NCBI GenBank assembly: GCA_965228575.1
Contig: CBDDHW010000067.1
Span: 124,001-188,000, forward strand
Length of the DNA stretch: 64,000 nt
Origin: UBA11612 sp965228575
GTDB lineage: Bacteria > Pseudomonadota > Alphaproteobacteria > Rhodospirillales > Rhodospirillaceae
Reading direction: 5' to 3'
Shown here: in pieces, positions 1 to 8,809 of the stretch
How positions within the stretch are numbered: position 1 is the first letter of the stretch
How the letters are laid out: every line of letters begins with the position of its first letter
Notes under the pieces: generated by a model
Told to the model about the DNA's origin: nothing
The model's database searches: none
Seen by the model: the letters and a program-made list of their open reading frames with translations, nothing else
Program-made: the position numbers and the translations under genes

Positions 1-73
1 CTCAATTTAAGGCTAGCCAAGCCGCAGAGTAAGGTTTTAGCTTTACTCATCCTGTTTTGGGGGACAGGGGTAG

Positions 74-109
74 CTATGGCCGCATTCCTTTAGTGGAGTG
101 CGGCCATAG
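74..109. repeat. Strong 36-nt hairpin upstream of apbE
   Basis: Two 15-nt arms, CTATGGCCGCATTCC and GGAGTGCGGCCATAG, pair with one G-T wobble around a 6-nt loop. No T run follows on either strand, so an intrinsic terminator is possible but not typical. The rest of 1-205 shows no convincing gene. Confidence 0.55.
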
Positions 110-205
110 TGATTCTCAGACGTCATCAGAAGCTCCAAAAGGAATTTGGCGGCGCATTGACAGTGTGAACTGATCATCCGCAAATTGTTATCCTTAGGAC
201 GATGA

Positions 206-1126
206 GTGATACAAACGACTTTCAAAACGCCGCGAAGCATGAATTCTTCATCATCAAATAGGCAAGTACAGCGCGCAAAGCCGCTTCTTGGAACGCTAGT
301 TGAAATCAAGGTGCAAGGTCTCCCACTCACTGAGGCACATGCGGCGGTCGACCGTGGGTTCGCTGCGGTTGCTGAAGTTCACAGACTTATGAGTTTTCAC
401 GAACATACGAGCGATGTGAGCCACCTAAATCAAAAAGCACATCGGCAACCGATTCAGGTGAATTCCCATACCTATAAAGTTCTGCACCGAGCTCTAGATC
501 TTGCCTCCAAGACAAATGGTGTATTCGATCCAACGATCGCGCGAGAGCTCGTGGCTTGGGATTTTCTACCCCAGCTAAACGTCGCAGAGACACCCAGCTC
601 TGAATCAACTTGGCAGGATATCGAGCTACAGGAGGATAACGTTGTCAAATTTCATCGGCCGTTGTGGATTGACCTCGGTGGCATTGCGAAAGGCTACGCC
701 GTTGATTGCGCCCTAAACGCGCTTGAGCTGGACACAGACACCGCAGTTTGCGTGAATGCGGGCGGTGATCTTCGTGTGCGGGGGAGGGAGCCTGAAATAG
801 TTCACCTGAGAGTGGAACCCGTAGGTCAGGATATCCCGGTCCTTCGGATTGAAAATGGGAGCGTAGCGAGTAGCAGCGGGTACGGATTGGGCACGGAAAC
901 CGCGCAAGGGGTGACGGGACCTCATCTGGATGGTACTAGGCGGTGCGCCGTCGGCGCACATAGTTTTACGGCCGTCTTGGCGGAAGATTGCATGACTGCC
1001 GATGCTTTGACAAAAGTTGTTTTGGCAAAAGGTTTGCAGTCGGAGGAGATTCTGCGCAATGAGGGGGCCGCAGCGTATCTGTATGATGCGCAGGCGGGTT
1101 GGAACACTTTGGGGGTACAATCGTGA
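206..1126 (+). CDS. apbE: FAD:protein FMN transferase (ApbE family)
   Basis: ApbE transfers FMN from FAD to a Thr/Ser of periplasmic or membrane target flavoproteins. The 306-residue product has the family's motifs in order: a MSFHEHTSDVSHLN segment near residue 61, GVFDPT near 107, the IDLGGIAKGYAVD flavin-binding segment near 155, NAGGDLR near 185 and the late DCMTADALTKV metal-binding segment. The GTG at 206 is preceded by TAGGAC; an in-frame ATG at 239 is the alternative start. No clear signal peptide is seen with either start. The stop overlaps the GTG of the next gene, a small membrane protein, so the pair is probably co-transcribed and functionally linked. Confidence 0.88.
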   Translation: MIQTTFKTPRSMNSSSSNRQVQRAKPLLGTLVEIKVQGLPLTEAHAAVDRGFAAVAEVHRLMSFHEHTSDVSHLNQKAHRQPIQVNSHTYKVLHRALDLASKTNGVFDPTIARELVAWDFLPQLNVAETPSSESTWQDIELQEDNVVKFHRPLWIDLGGIAKGYAVDCALNALELDTDTAVCVNAGGDLRVRGREPEIVHLRVEPVGQDIPVLRIENGSVASSSGYGLGTETAQGVTGPHLDGTRRCAVGAHSFTAVLAEDCMTADALTKVVLAKGLQSEEILRNEGAAAYLYDAQAGWNTLGVQS

Positions 1127-1584
1127 CTGAGACGAACACGAGTGGGGAACGTGGACCGCTTCGTTTAACGCGAAATCGGCGGCTTTCTTTGTATATTGTT
1201 GGAATCGGAGTGTGGGCGACCGGCGTACTGTGGTTAATATTCCATTACTTTTTGGAGACCGAGGGGCCCTTTGGATACGAAAGCCATCCCCTTGAGAAAA
1301 CATGGCTGATCCTGCACGCGGGGTTTTCCTTCGCCGCAGTTTGGGTGTTTGGAATGTTGTGGGCGATTCACATCGTGCGCGGCTGGAATATGAAATGGCG
1401 GCGCAAATCCGGCGGGACGATGGTCGGGGTCATGTTTGTGCTGACCGTGAGCGGATACGCTCTCTACTACATCGATAGCCAGGAAATAGATGATTGGACG
1501 GCCATCTTCCACTGGGTGGTGGGTTTAGCCGCGCTGGTTCTGTTTTTTATCCATTGGCTCTCGAAGTCGCGGCCCGCCCCGTAG
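1123..1584 (+). CDS. Small four-helix membrane protein, probable b-type cytochrome-like (DUF4405-like)
   Basis: The start is the GTG at 1123, which overlaps the apbE stop (GTGA) and implies translational coupling. The 153-residue product has four hydrophobic helices. Several helix-embedded histidines (HPLE, LHAGF, AIHIVRG, FHWVVG, FIHWL) resemble bis-heme membrane cytochromes of the DUF4405/cytochrome b561 type. An electron-transfer role next to the flavin transferase is inferred from context, not shown. The family name is tentative. No terminator is obvious between here and the next gene at 1686. Confidence 0.6.
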   Translation: MTETNTSGERGPLRLTRNRRLSLYIVGIGVWATGVLWLIFHYFLETEGPFGYESHPLEKTWLILHAGFSFAAVWVFGMLWAIHIVRGWNMKWRRKSGGTMVGVMFVLTVSGYALYYIDSQEIDDWTAIFHWVVGLAALVLFFIHWLSKSRPAP

Positions 1585-1685
1585 AGCGTTTTTTCAGGCC
1601 ACGGATTTCGGCGGCATCTAGGGTTACACTTGACCGCTGCAGCGTTGCGGGGTCGAATGTGTGATCGACAGATTAAGGAGGGCAC

Positions 1686-1946
1686 ATGAGCCATTTTCTC
1701 GCCACCGATGAGAATCCCGAGGGCTATAAACTTGAGGATATTCTCATGCTCATCCGCAATGACATTCTCGCGCGCGCGGTGAAAATTTCAGATGACAAAC
1801 GCGCTGAAGCGCAGCATGTCATGCGCAACAACATGAAGATCCTAAATCTCTTGAGTGATACGATAGCGCTCGCCGAGGATTCCACGCGCGTTTTGGATAA
1901 ATCGTTTGGTCCGCGCAGTGGAGAGAAGCCGCGCATCGGGGGATAG
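1686..1946 (+). CDS. Small conserved-looking protein, unknown function
   Basis: The 86-residue product begins after a very good ribosome-binding site (AAGGAGGGCAC, 4 nt before ATG). It is predicted mostly helical and soluble, with charged residues through the middle (NDILARAVKISDDKRAEAQHVMRNNMK) and a glycine-basic tail. No known catalytic motif is visible and I do not recognise the family. It lies 31 nt upstream of the DksA-like gene on the same strand, so the two may share a transcript. Confidence 0.65.
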   Translation: MSHFLATDENPEGYKLEDILMLIRNDILARAVKISDDKRAEAQHVMRNNMKILNLLSDTIALAEDSTRVLDKSFGPRSGEKPRIGG

Positions 1947-1977
1947 ATGGTTCCGAGTTGCCGGCGGGTGTGAGCCC

Positions 1978-2328
1978 ATGGACCGGACCACGTACAAAGC
2001 TAAGCTCGACGCATTGCGGCTCGAACTTCTCTCCTCCCAGGCGCGAACGGGGGATGATCGAAAACCGGTAGAGCTCGACCAGCAGGCGGTGGGCCGCCTG
2101 TCTCGAATGGACGCCATGCAACAGCAAGCGATGGCGATGGCGTCAGAACGCCGCCGCAATGTTCAGCTAGGCCGTGTCGACGCTGCGTTGAAGCGTCTTG
2201 AAGACGACTCATTCGGTTATTGCGTATTGTGCGACGAAGAAATCAGTGAAAAACGCCTTGCGCTCGATCCGACCATACCAACGTGCGTAAATTGCGCGGA
2301 ACGTGGCGACCCCAAGGGCGAAACCTAG
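1978..2328 (+). CDS. DksA/TraR-family C4 zinc finger protein
   Basis: The product is 116 residues from the ATG at 1978; a longer frame opens at 1906 but overlaps the preceding gene. An N-terminal coiled region (residues 1-70, rich in Glu, Arg and Gln) is followed by CVLCDEE and CVNCAE, a four-cysteine zinc finger typical of the DksA/TraR family. Family members bind the secondary channel of RNA polymerase. This short version lacks the full length of classical DksA (about 150 residues), so it may be a TraR-like or specialised regulator. Its exact targets cannot be read from the sequence. Confidence 0.8.
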   Translation: MDRTTYKAKLDALRLELLSSQARTGDDRKPVELDQQAVGRLSRMDAMQQQAMAMASERRRNVQLGRVDAALKRLEDDSFGYCVLCDEEISEKRLALDPTIPTCVNCAERGDPKGET

Positions 2329-2419
2329 ACCAGGCATTGTTCTCTGGCCCGCTGTCGGGTAAAAGCGCCACACACGTCTCCACTTAATATTTCACCGTTT
2401 CAAAGGATTTCACCGCGCA

Positions 2420-4099
2420 ATGGCCAGCTACCAATACATCTACGTCATGAAAGAACTGAGCAAGGCCTACCCCGGCGGCCGCGAGGTTTTGAAAGATATA
2501 TGGCTGTCTTTTCTGCCGGGCGCGAAGATCGGTGTGCTTGGAGCGAACGGCGCAGGAAAATCCACCTTGCTGCGCATTATGGCCGGCATTGAGACCGAGT
2601 TTAATGGCGAGGCCTGGGCAGCCGACGGCGCGCGCGTCGGGTATCTCGCGCAAGAACCTGAGCTTGATCACGATAAAGACGTCCTTGGAAATGTCATGGA
2701 CGGCGTTGGCGAGATCAAGGAGCATCTCGATCGCTTTGAGGAGATCAGCGCCAAGTTCGCCGAAGAGATGACCGACGATGAAATGAATACGCTGCTCGCT
2801 GAACAAGCCGAACTACAGGAAAAAATCGACGCAGCCAACGGCTGGGACCTCCAGCGGACATGCGAAATCGCCATGGATGCGCTCCGCTGTCCGCCCGCTG
2901 ATGCAGACGTAAGCAAACTCTCGGGCGGAGAACGCCGCCGGGTTGCCCTATGCCGCCTGCTACTTTCCAAGCCCGACATGCTGCTCCTCGACGAGCCGAC
3001 CAACCATTTGGACGCGGAGTCCGTCGCCTGGCTCGAGCGGTTTTTGGAAGAGTACGAAGGCACCGTCGTTGCCGTCACCCACGACCGCTACTTTCTTGAC
3101 AACGTCACCGGCTGGATTTTGGAGCTCGACCGCGGAAAGGGTATTCCCTACGAAGGCAACTACTCATCCTGGCTTGAGCAAAAGAAAAAACGCCTCAAGC
3201 AAGAAGAGCGCGAGGAGGTCGCGCGCGCACGGACCATTGACCGTGAGCTCGAGTGGATACGCCAAACCCCACAGGCCCGCCGAACCAAAAGCAAGGCACG
3301 TATCGCAGCCTTCGACGAACTGGTGGCCGAAGCCAACAACAAAGGGCCCGAGGCGATGCAAATCGTCATTCCCGTGGCCGAGCGCTTGGGATCAAATGTG
3401 ATCGAGGCGAAGGGGCTTTCCAAAGGGTATGGCGAGCACTTGCTCATCGAGAAACTCGATTTCAAATTACCGCCGGGGGGGATCGTTGGCGTCATCGGGC
3501 CGAACGGCGCCGGAAAAACCACATTATTTCGAATGATCACTGGTCAGGAAAAACCAGATTCCGGTGAACTCGTAATCGGAGAAACGGTAAAACTCGGATA
3601 TGTGGATCAATCCCGCGACAGCTTGCGGGCGGATGCAACAGTGTGGGAAGAAATCTCCGACGGACTCGATGAAATTCAAGTCGGCAAGTTTTCAGTGCAA
3701 AGCCGTGCTTATGTCGGCCGGTTTAATTTCAAAGGGCCTGACCAGCAGAAAAAAGTTGGTCAGCTTTCTGGCGGTGAACGCAACCGTGTCCACATGGCCA
3801 AGATGCTCAAGACTGGCGCTAACGTCATCCTGCTTGACGAACCAACCAATGACTTAGATGTTGATACGCTGCGCGCGCTTGAAATGGCGCTGCTAGAGTT
3901 CGCCGGCTGCGCCATTGTGGTCTCGCACGATCGGTGGTTCTTAGATCGCATCGCGACTCATATTTTGGCCTTCGAGGGCGACAGCCACGTGGAATGGTTC
4001 GAGGGCAACTTCCAAGACTACGAGGAAGACAAAAAGCGCCGCCTGGGCGCGGACGCCGTTGAGCCCCACCGCATCAAATATAAGCCGATAAGCCGCTAA
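2420..4099 (+). CDS. ettA: Energy-dependent translational throttle protein EttA (ABC-F)
   Basis: EttA is a soluble ABC-F ATPase that binds the ribosomal E site and gates the first elongation steps according to energy level. The 559-residue protein has two complete nucleotide-binding domains: Walker A GANGAGKST near residue 41 and GPNGAGKTT near 359. The two signature sequences are LSGGERRR and LSGGERNR, and the Walker B segments LLLDEPTNHLD and ILLDEPTNDLD. Between them is the arm/linker rich in Lys and Arg. Length and the N-terminal sequence are typical of EttA rather than Uup or antibiotic-resistance ABC-F proteins. It lies immediately upstream of the denD-like gene on the same strand. Confidence 0.95.
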   Translation: MASYQYIYVMKELSKAYPGGREVLKDIWLSFLPGAKIGVLGANGAGKSTLLRIMAGIETEFNGEAWAADGARVGYLAQEPELDHDKDVLGNVMDGVGEIKEHLDRFEEISAKFAEEMTDDEMNTLLAEQAELQEKIDAANGWDLQRTCEIAMDALRCPPADADVSKLSGGERRRVALCRLLLSKPDMLLLDEPTNHLDAESVAWLERFLEEYEGTVVAVTHDRYFLDNVTGWILELDRGKGIPYEGNYSSWLEQKKKRLKQEEREEVARARTIDRELEWIRQTPQARRTKSKARIAAFDELVAEANNKGPEAMQIVIPVAERLGSNVIEAKGLSKGYGEHLLIEKLDFKLPPGGIVGVIGPNGAGKTTLFRMITGQEKPDSGELVIGETVKLGYVDQSRDSLRADATVWEEISDGLDEIQVGKFSVQSRAYVGRFNFKGPDQQKKVGQLSGGERNRVHMAKMLKTGANVILLDEPTNDLDVDTLRALEMALLEFAGCAIVVSHDRWFLDRIATHILAFEGDSHVEWFEGNFQDYEEDKKRRLGADAVEPHRIKYKPISR

Positions 4100-4109
4100 G
4101 GAGGGCGAA

Positions 4110-5099
4110 ATCAAAGTCGTCATTACAGGAGGCGCAGGATTTATCGGCGTTCGTTTGGCGCAGAGGATACTGGACCTAGGCCAACTCACCGGACCCGATG
4201 GCCAGCCGCGTGCTGTCGATGAAATCCTACTGTTCGACAATCATGTCCCTCCTGATCTGCCGCACGGGTTAAATGAACGGGCAAAGCTGCAACGCGGCGA
4301 AATAACAGACCGCGAAGTTGTCGCCGCATTGTTTGATCGCAGCGATGTCTCGGTTTTTCACTTGGCATCGGTGGTGAGTGCAGGAGCGGAACAGGACTTC
4401 GATCTTGCGCTTCAGGTCAATATTGATGGCCACCTAAATGTGCTCGAAGCGTTGCGGCGCCTCGAGTCCCGCCCGCGCTATGTCTTTTCAAGCTCGCTCG
4501 CGGCCTATGGGGGCGCACAGTCGCCGCGCCAAGTTGATGACTCAACCCGTCAAACGCCTCAAACCACCTATGGGATGACAAAATCTGTCGGTGAATTGCT
4601 GGTGAACGATTACACGCGCAAAGGATTTATTGATGGCCGCAGCGGGAGACTCTCAGCGGTCATTGTGCGCCCCGGTAAACCCAACAAAGCCGCTTCGGGT
4701 TTTGTCAGCGGGGTTATTCGTGAGCCCTTAAATGGCATCGATTACGTTCTTCCCGTTAATCTGAACACGCGGATACCTGTCGTCGGCTACGGGTCTGTCG
4801 TAGACAGCTTGATCGGCCTGCACGAGCTGGATGGCGGCGCCCTTGGCGATGATCGCGCGCTCAATTTGCCGAATGTGTCTGTTACGATTGGCGAGATGAT
4901 TGAGAGCATGAAGCGCGTTGCGACGGACGTTGAGCTTGGGTCTATCGCGGTCAAAATTGATCCGTTCGTAGAGGCGATGGTCAACGGCTGGCCAACTCAT
5001 GTTGGCGCGGAGCGGGCGCGTCAACTTGGATTACCTGGCGCACAGAATTTAGATGACGTCATCCGAGCGTATATGGACGATTATCTCAGCTCGCCTTAG
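4110..5099 (+). CDS. denD: NAD-dependent epimerase/dehydratase, D-erythronate dehydrogenase-like
   Basis: The extended SDR protein matches the DenD type, which oxidises D-erythronate at C2 in four-carbon acid sugar use. The Rossmann motif VVITGGAGFIG is encoded only if translation starts near 4110, where the codon is ATC. It sits 4 nt after AAGGAGGG, exactly where ATG would be expected. The first standard in-frame start (TTG 4155) would delete the NAD-binding loop. The catalytic YGMTK (Tyr-x-x-x-Lys) and SSLAAYGG are present. Expected length is about 329 residues. It is 10 nt downstream of ettA. The enzyme at 5113 (minus) belongs to a family that partners DenD in acid-sugar pathways. Confidence 0.8.
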   Translation: MKVVITGGAGFIGVRLAQRILDLGQLTGPDGQPRAVDEILLFDNHVPPDLPHGLNERAKLQRGEITDREVVAALFDRSDVSVFHLASVVSAGAEQDFDLALQVNIDGHLNVLEALRRLESRPRYVFSSSLAAYGGAQSPRQVDDSTRQTPQTTYGMTKSVGELLVNDYTRKGFIDGRSGRLSAVIVRPGKPNKAASGFVSGVIREPLNGIDYVLPVNLNTRIPVVGYGSVVDSLIGLHELDGGALGDDRALNLPNVSVTIGEMIESMKRVATDVELGSIAVKIDPFVEAMVNGWPTHVGAERARQLGLPGAQNLDDVIRAYMDDYLSSP

Positions 5100-5112
5100 C
5101 GAACTGTGTTCG

Positions 5113-6036
5113 TCAATCTGGACGTTGATCCGGCTCTGACCCAATCCGCTTACCGGGATTGCGGCGTTCAAGCTCCAAGAGCAGGGCGCTGTGATCACAC
5201 TCCGCCAGCCCATTGTTTAAGCCATCCTCAAACAGCGCCGCGACGGCTTCGGAAATTGGTAGGTCCAATCCGCTGATTTTTGCAATCTCTAGGATCGTAC
5301 GCAGGTCTTTTACTTGCATACGCATAGGTCCCCCGGGAATGAAATTGCGTTCAAGCATGCGCTGACCGTGTTGTTTCAATATGGGGCTATCGGCGAACCC
5401 TCCGCCCAACGCCTCGCGTACCTTACTGGGGTCTGCCCCTCCCGCAGACGCAAGAAGCAAAGCCTCGGAAACAGCACCAATCGTGACCGCGACAATGGCT
5501 TGATTGGCGAGTTTGGCCAATTGCCCGGTGCCGCTTGGTCCAATCAGCACAGGCCGGCCCATCGCTTCGAGCGCTGGCTTTGCCGCCGAAAACGTTTCAG
5601 GCGCTCCCCCTGCCATAATCGCGAGGGTGCCGTCCGCTGCGCCTTTCGTTCCGCCGGACACCGGTGCGTCCAAATGAAAAACACCGAGTTTAGATAAGCG
5701 TTCAGCATGATCTCGCGCGGTTGCCGGTGGAATTGAACTCATGTCGACAACGATGGATCCCTTGGACAATGCCTCCGCGGTGCCGGTTTTAAAAAGAACA
5801 TGTTCCACCGTCGGTCCGTCCGCGAGCATGGTCACGATAAGATCTGCGCCGGTTGCTGTATCTGCAGGGGTTTTTGTGCCTGTAGCGCCCTCGGCGATAA
5901 GTTCTTTTGTTTTTTCTGGTGTTCGGTTCCAAACCGAGAGGGAGTAACCGGCGCGAAGGAGGCACAAAGCCATGGGCTTGCCCATCAAACCCGTACCCAG
6001 AAGCGCAACAGTTTTTATCTCTTTCTGAGTGTCCAT
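5113..6036 (-). CDS. Beta-hydroxyacid dehydrogenase (3-hydroxyisobutyrate / L-threonate dehydrogenase family)
   Basis: The 307-residue NAD(P)-dependent oxidoreductase has an N-terminal Rossmann motif (LLGTGLMGKPMA, residues 12-23). The substrate-binding segment DAPVSGGTKGAADGTL and the catalytic-lysine region GQLAKLANQAI (Lys near residue 176) are also visible. These are hallmarks of the 3-hydroxyisobutyrate, tartronate semialdehyde and L-threonate dehydrogenase group. Its convergent position with the denD-like gene hints at acid-sugar metabolism, because LtnD and DenD act in related pathways. Substrate cannot be assigned from sequence alone. Confidence 0.85.
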   Translation of the reverse strand: MDTQKEIKTVALLGTGLMGKPMALCLLRAGYSLSVWNRTPEKTKELIAEGATGTKTPADTATGADLIVTMLADGPTVEHVLFKTGTAEALSKGSIVVDMSSIPPATARDHAERLSKLGVFHLDAPVSGGTKGAADGTLAIMAGGAPETFSAAKPALEAMGRPVLIGPSGTGQLAKLANQAIVAVTIGAVSEALLLASAGGADPSKVREALGGGFADSPILKQHGQRMLERNFIPGGPMRMQVKDLRTILEIAKISGLDLPISEAVAALFEDGLNNGLAECDHSALLLELERRNPGKRIGSEPDQRPD

Positions 6037-6061
6037 CGAGCCCCCCTCCGATCGACTTGGT

Positions 6062-6676
6062 TTAGGTGGCGTTTGTCTGGTTTCCCGCGCTCAACTGCTC
6101 TTGCATTCTTTCCAATAGTGCATCGAAACCGCCACCACGGCTTATGACCGTTGAATATTCTTGCCGGTAGGTGATCGCCATACTCACCCCTTCGACAATG
6201 ACATCCACGACTTGATATCCTTGAGGTCGATTTCGCAACCGCCAATCGACCTTTATGGTTGCACCGTCATTACCAACGATTTGGGACTTTACGATAGCAC
6301 CTCTTTCGCCGTCGGGGTCGGTCCCGTCAATGCGCAAGGTCTGGCCGTCATATTCAGAAAACCGCCGTGACCATGTGCTGACAATCACATCTTCAAACAG
6401 TGTATTGAATGAAGATTTTTGTTCGTCAGACGCTAGGCGCCAGTATCGTCCGAGAACAAATCTACCAATTTGAGGAATATCAAAATACTCACCAAACATT
6501 TCCCTAAAGCGGGTTTGTTTTTCTGCGTTCGGAATGTCTGCGGCAAGAATGTCCGTAATGCCTTTTTGGCTAAATTCGCTGATGAATTCAGCCGGACCCT
6601 GCGCCCAAGCCGATTGTGCCCCGAGCGTCAGTGAAATGATTAAGACGAGGGATTTTGCGAAAAATCGTAGAGCCAT
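6062..6676 (-). CDS. mlaC: Phospholipid-binding periplasmic protein MlaC
   Basis: MlaC shuttles phospholipid between the outer-membrane lipoprotein MlaA and the inner-membrane MlaFEDB complex. The product (204 residues from the internal ATG; a longer TTG-started frame opens at 6700) has a signal peptide ending near AQSAWA. It then shows the Tol-tolerance family core: FREMFGEYFDIPQIGRFVLGRYWR, a VDVIVEGVSMAITYRQEYSTVI strand region and a short C-terminus. It is 34 nt downstream of mlaA, in the same operon. The ABC components mlaFED are not in this window. Confidence 0.9.
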   Translation of the reverse strand: MALRFFAKSLVLIISLTLGAQSAWAQGPAEFISEFSQKGITDILAADIPNAEKQTRFREMFGEYFDIPQIGRFVLGRYWRLASDEQKSSFNTLFEDVIVSTWSRRFSEYDGQTLRIDGTDPDGERGAIVKSQIVGNDGATIKVDWRLRNRPQGYQVVDVIVEGVSMAITYRQEYSTVISRGGGFDALLERMQEQLSAGNQTNAT

Positions 6677-6710
6677 TGTTAGTCCTCTGCGGTATCTCAA
6701 GTCTTACCTT

Positions 6711-7595
6711 TTAATCCGAGCTGGCGAGTGTCTTGGAGAAGTCTGTTGAAATTGAGGCGACGCCGCTCCGGGGCAAAGGGGCTGTCTCGCTCGTATCCTC
6801 GAAGTCGTCAAAATCTTCGAAATCTTCGAGCGGCGCTGGTGCGCCGTTGCGTATTTGGCTTGCGCGAATCTGGCGGTAGGCAGATCGCAACGTTGAATAA
6901 TAATCGATAGAAGACGCTTCCAATTCATCCGTCGCATCCATCGTTGAGTCTTTGACGGTGACGACAAGAAGTCCAAACCTACTCCATTGTGCCCATTCTA
7001 AGTTATTTCTCGGGTTAGAGAGATACCAGCCCAGGGGGTCAACTAGGAAAGCGTCAACTATAAATCCGAACCCGTCACGGAAATTAGACGGACCTAATAA
7101 CGGCACATAAACATAAGGCCCTTCATCCGCCCCCCACACCGCCATGGTCTGGCCCAGATCTTCGGAGTGGTAGGGGAGGCCGATCTGTTCTCCGACATCG
7201 AAGAGACCAAAAAAGCCCAAAGTAGAATTGATAATGGTTCGTCCAAAGGTAATTCCGGCGCGGTTAAATTCGCCCTGTAAAATGTCGTGTATAAAGGTCA
7301 CCGGCTCGGTCAGGTTTCTCACAAAATAGTTTACGCTTGTACGCGCGCGATCCGGTACTACAGTCCGGTAGCCGGTGACAATCGGGCGCATAAGAATGGT
7401 ATCCAAAACCTGATCGGTCTTGAATAATGTTCGATTTAGAGGTTCTAGGGGATCGTTCGCTTCTTCATAAGCCGCAACTGCAAATAGGTCGTCGGCCGGT
7501 GGGCGCGAGGCGCATGCGGATAGGCCTGTCGCGATACCTATGAGAACTGCGAGGGAGAAACATCGGGAGGGGATCCGGCGGGTGGAATTTTTCAC
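6711..7595 (-). CDS. mlaA: Outer-membrane lipoprotein MlaA (VacJ)
   Basis: MlaA forms a ring in the outer membrane and removes mislocalised phospholipid, passing it to MlaC. The product is 294 residues with a lipoprotein signal (LSAC lipobox, Cys near 27). The typical MlaA core follows: NDPLEPLNRTLFKTDQVLD, VNYFVRNLTEPVTFIHDILQG, TFGRTIINSTLGFFGLFDVG and the conserved Asp/Gly-rich GPYVYVPLLGPSNFRDGFG. The C-terminus has an unusual acidic DFEDFDDFEDTSE tract of unknown role. It is first in an mlaA-mlaC operon. Confidence 0.93.
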   Translation of the reverse strand: MKNSTRRIPSRCFSLAVLIGIATGLSACASRPPADDLFAVAAYEEANDPLEPLNRTLFKTDQVLDTILMRPIVTGYRTVVPDRARTSVNYFVRNLTEPVTFIHDILQGEFNRAGITFGRTIINSTLGFFGLFDVGEQIGLPYHSEDLGQTMAVWGADEGPYVYVPLLGPSNFRDGFGFIVDAFLVDPLGWYLSNPRNNLEWAQWSRFGLLVVTVKDSTMDATDELEASSIDYYSTLRSAYRQIRASQIRNGAPAPLEDFEDFDDFEDTSETAPLPRSGVASISTDFSKTLASSD

Positions 7596-7893
7596 AGTTC
7601 TTAGTACCTTATCAAACGGTCGAATGCCCGTGTTTTTACGCTTCTTTGCCTCTCCCCCCTAGCTGCGTAGCACGTACATATTTATAAGACTAGTCAGGTT
7701 TGTGTAGCGAAGCCATGCAGAAATGCACAACAGATTTTCAGCACAAATTAGCGCCTGCGTGGGCGTGATTTAAAGACCTAGGTGCTGATCAAAGAATTTG
7801 GCCCTCCGACAGAGAATTGATACATAGATTTGGCTTTCGCGCGAAGGTAGATGGCGACGTGACAGGCGTTGCCGAGATACAAAGGACATTTTT

Positions 7894-8799
7894 GTGAGTT
7901 TGGACCCGAAATTCGAATCGCTGTCGCCGTTGGGGACTATGCCTGAGGGTGTTCGGGTGTCGTTCGAATTCTTTCCGCCCAAGACCGATAAGATGCAAGA
8001 GCAACTCTGGACATCTATAGAGCGGCTCGCGCCGTTAAAACCTCATTTTGTCTCCGTCACCTATGGTGCCGGTGGTTCAACACGCGAACGCACCCACGAT
8101 ACTGTTGTGCGTATACAAAAGGAAAAAGGCCTTCAGGCGGCGGCGCATCTGACCTGTGTTGGAGCGACCCAAGACGAAGTCGACGCCGTGGCCGAGCACT
8201 ATTGGGAGTCGGGAATCCGGCACATTGTTGCGCTGCGAGGAGATCCTCCCGAAGGCGAGACTCACTACGCTCCGCATCCTGGCGGATACGCCTACGCTTC
8301 TGATCTGGTTGGGGGACTAAAAAAAGTAGCCGACTTTGAAATAAGCGTCGCCGCATTTCCCGAGCCGCATCCCGAAGCTGCAAGCGCTGAATCTGACTTG
8401 GACAATTTGAAGAGGAAAATTGACGCAGGCGCGTCGCGGGCGATCACACAATTCTTTTTTGACCCCGATGTCTACAGAAGATTTCGCGATCGCGCAGTGG
8501 CGGCGGGTATCACCGTCCCTATTGTTCCTGGCTTAATGCCGGCCACAAATTTTGTACAAATGAGTCGATTTGCTGAGAAAGCAGGGGCGAGCGTACCCGA
8601 TTGGATGCACGATATCTTCGATGGTTTAGAAGATGACGTTGAAACGCGGCGGTTGTTGGCTGCGTCGATCGCAGCCGCCCAAGTTCGATCCCTCGTGAGC
8701 GACGGAGTCTCGGAATTTCATTTCTATACCCTTAACCGCGCGGACCTGACCTACGCTATTTGTCACATTCTTGGTCTCAGGCCAAAGAGCGGCAGTTGA
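7894..8799 (+). CDS. metF: Methylenetetrahydrofolate reductase
   Basis: MetF reduces 5,10-methylene-THF to 5-methyl-THF with FADH2, feeding methionine synthesis. The 301-residue product has the family's SFEFFPPKT start with the catalytic Glu, VSVTYGAGGSTRERT, HLTCVG, ALRGDPP, the ITQFFFDPDVY substrate segment and the terminal EFHFYTLNRADLTYAICHILG. The GTG at 7894 follows AAAGGAC; ATG at 7939 is a less likely start because it lies just before the core. The 298-nt upstream region could hold regulation, but no riboswitch could be confirmed by eye. Confidence 0.95.
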   Translation: MSLDPKFESLSPLGTMPEGVRVSFEFFPPKTDKMQEQLWTSIERLAPLKPHFVSVTYGAGGSTRERTHDTVVRIQKEKGLQAAAHLTCVGATQDEVDAVAEHYWESGIRHIVALRGDPPEGETHYAPHPGGYAYASDLVGGLKKVADFEISVAAFPEPHPEAASAESDLDNLKRKIDAGASRAITQFFFDPDVYRRFRDRAVAAGITVPIVPGLMPATNFVQMSRFAEKAGASVPDWMHDIFDGLEDDVETRRLLAASIAAAQVRSLVSDGVSEFHFYTLNRADLTYAICHILGLRPKSGS

Positions 8800-8809
8800 A
8801 TTCAGGGCA

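Noticed and set aside
43..330. 95-residue minus-strand frame overlapping the apbE start
   Set aside because: It overlaps apbE, has no ribosome site and no recognisable pattern.
7640..7893. Possible SAM-responsive riboswitch upstream of metF
   Set aside because: A short GTGATTTAA-like stretch recalls SAM-II elements, but the pairing arms and the conserved downstream segment could not be found.
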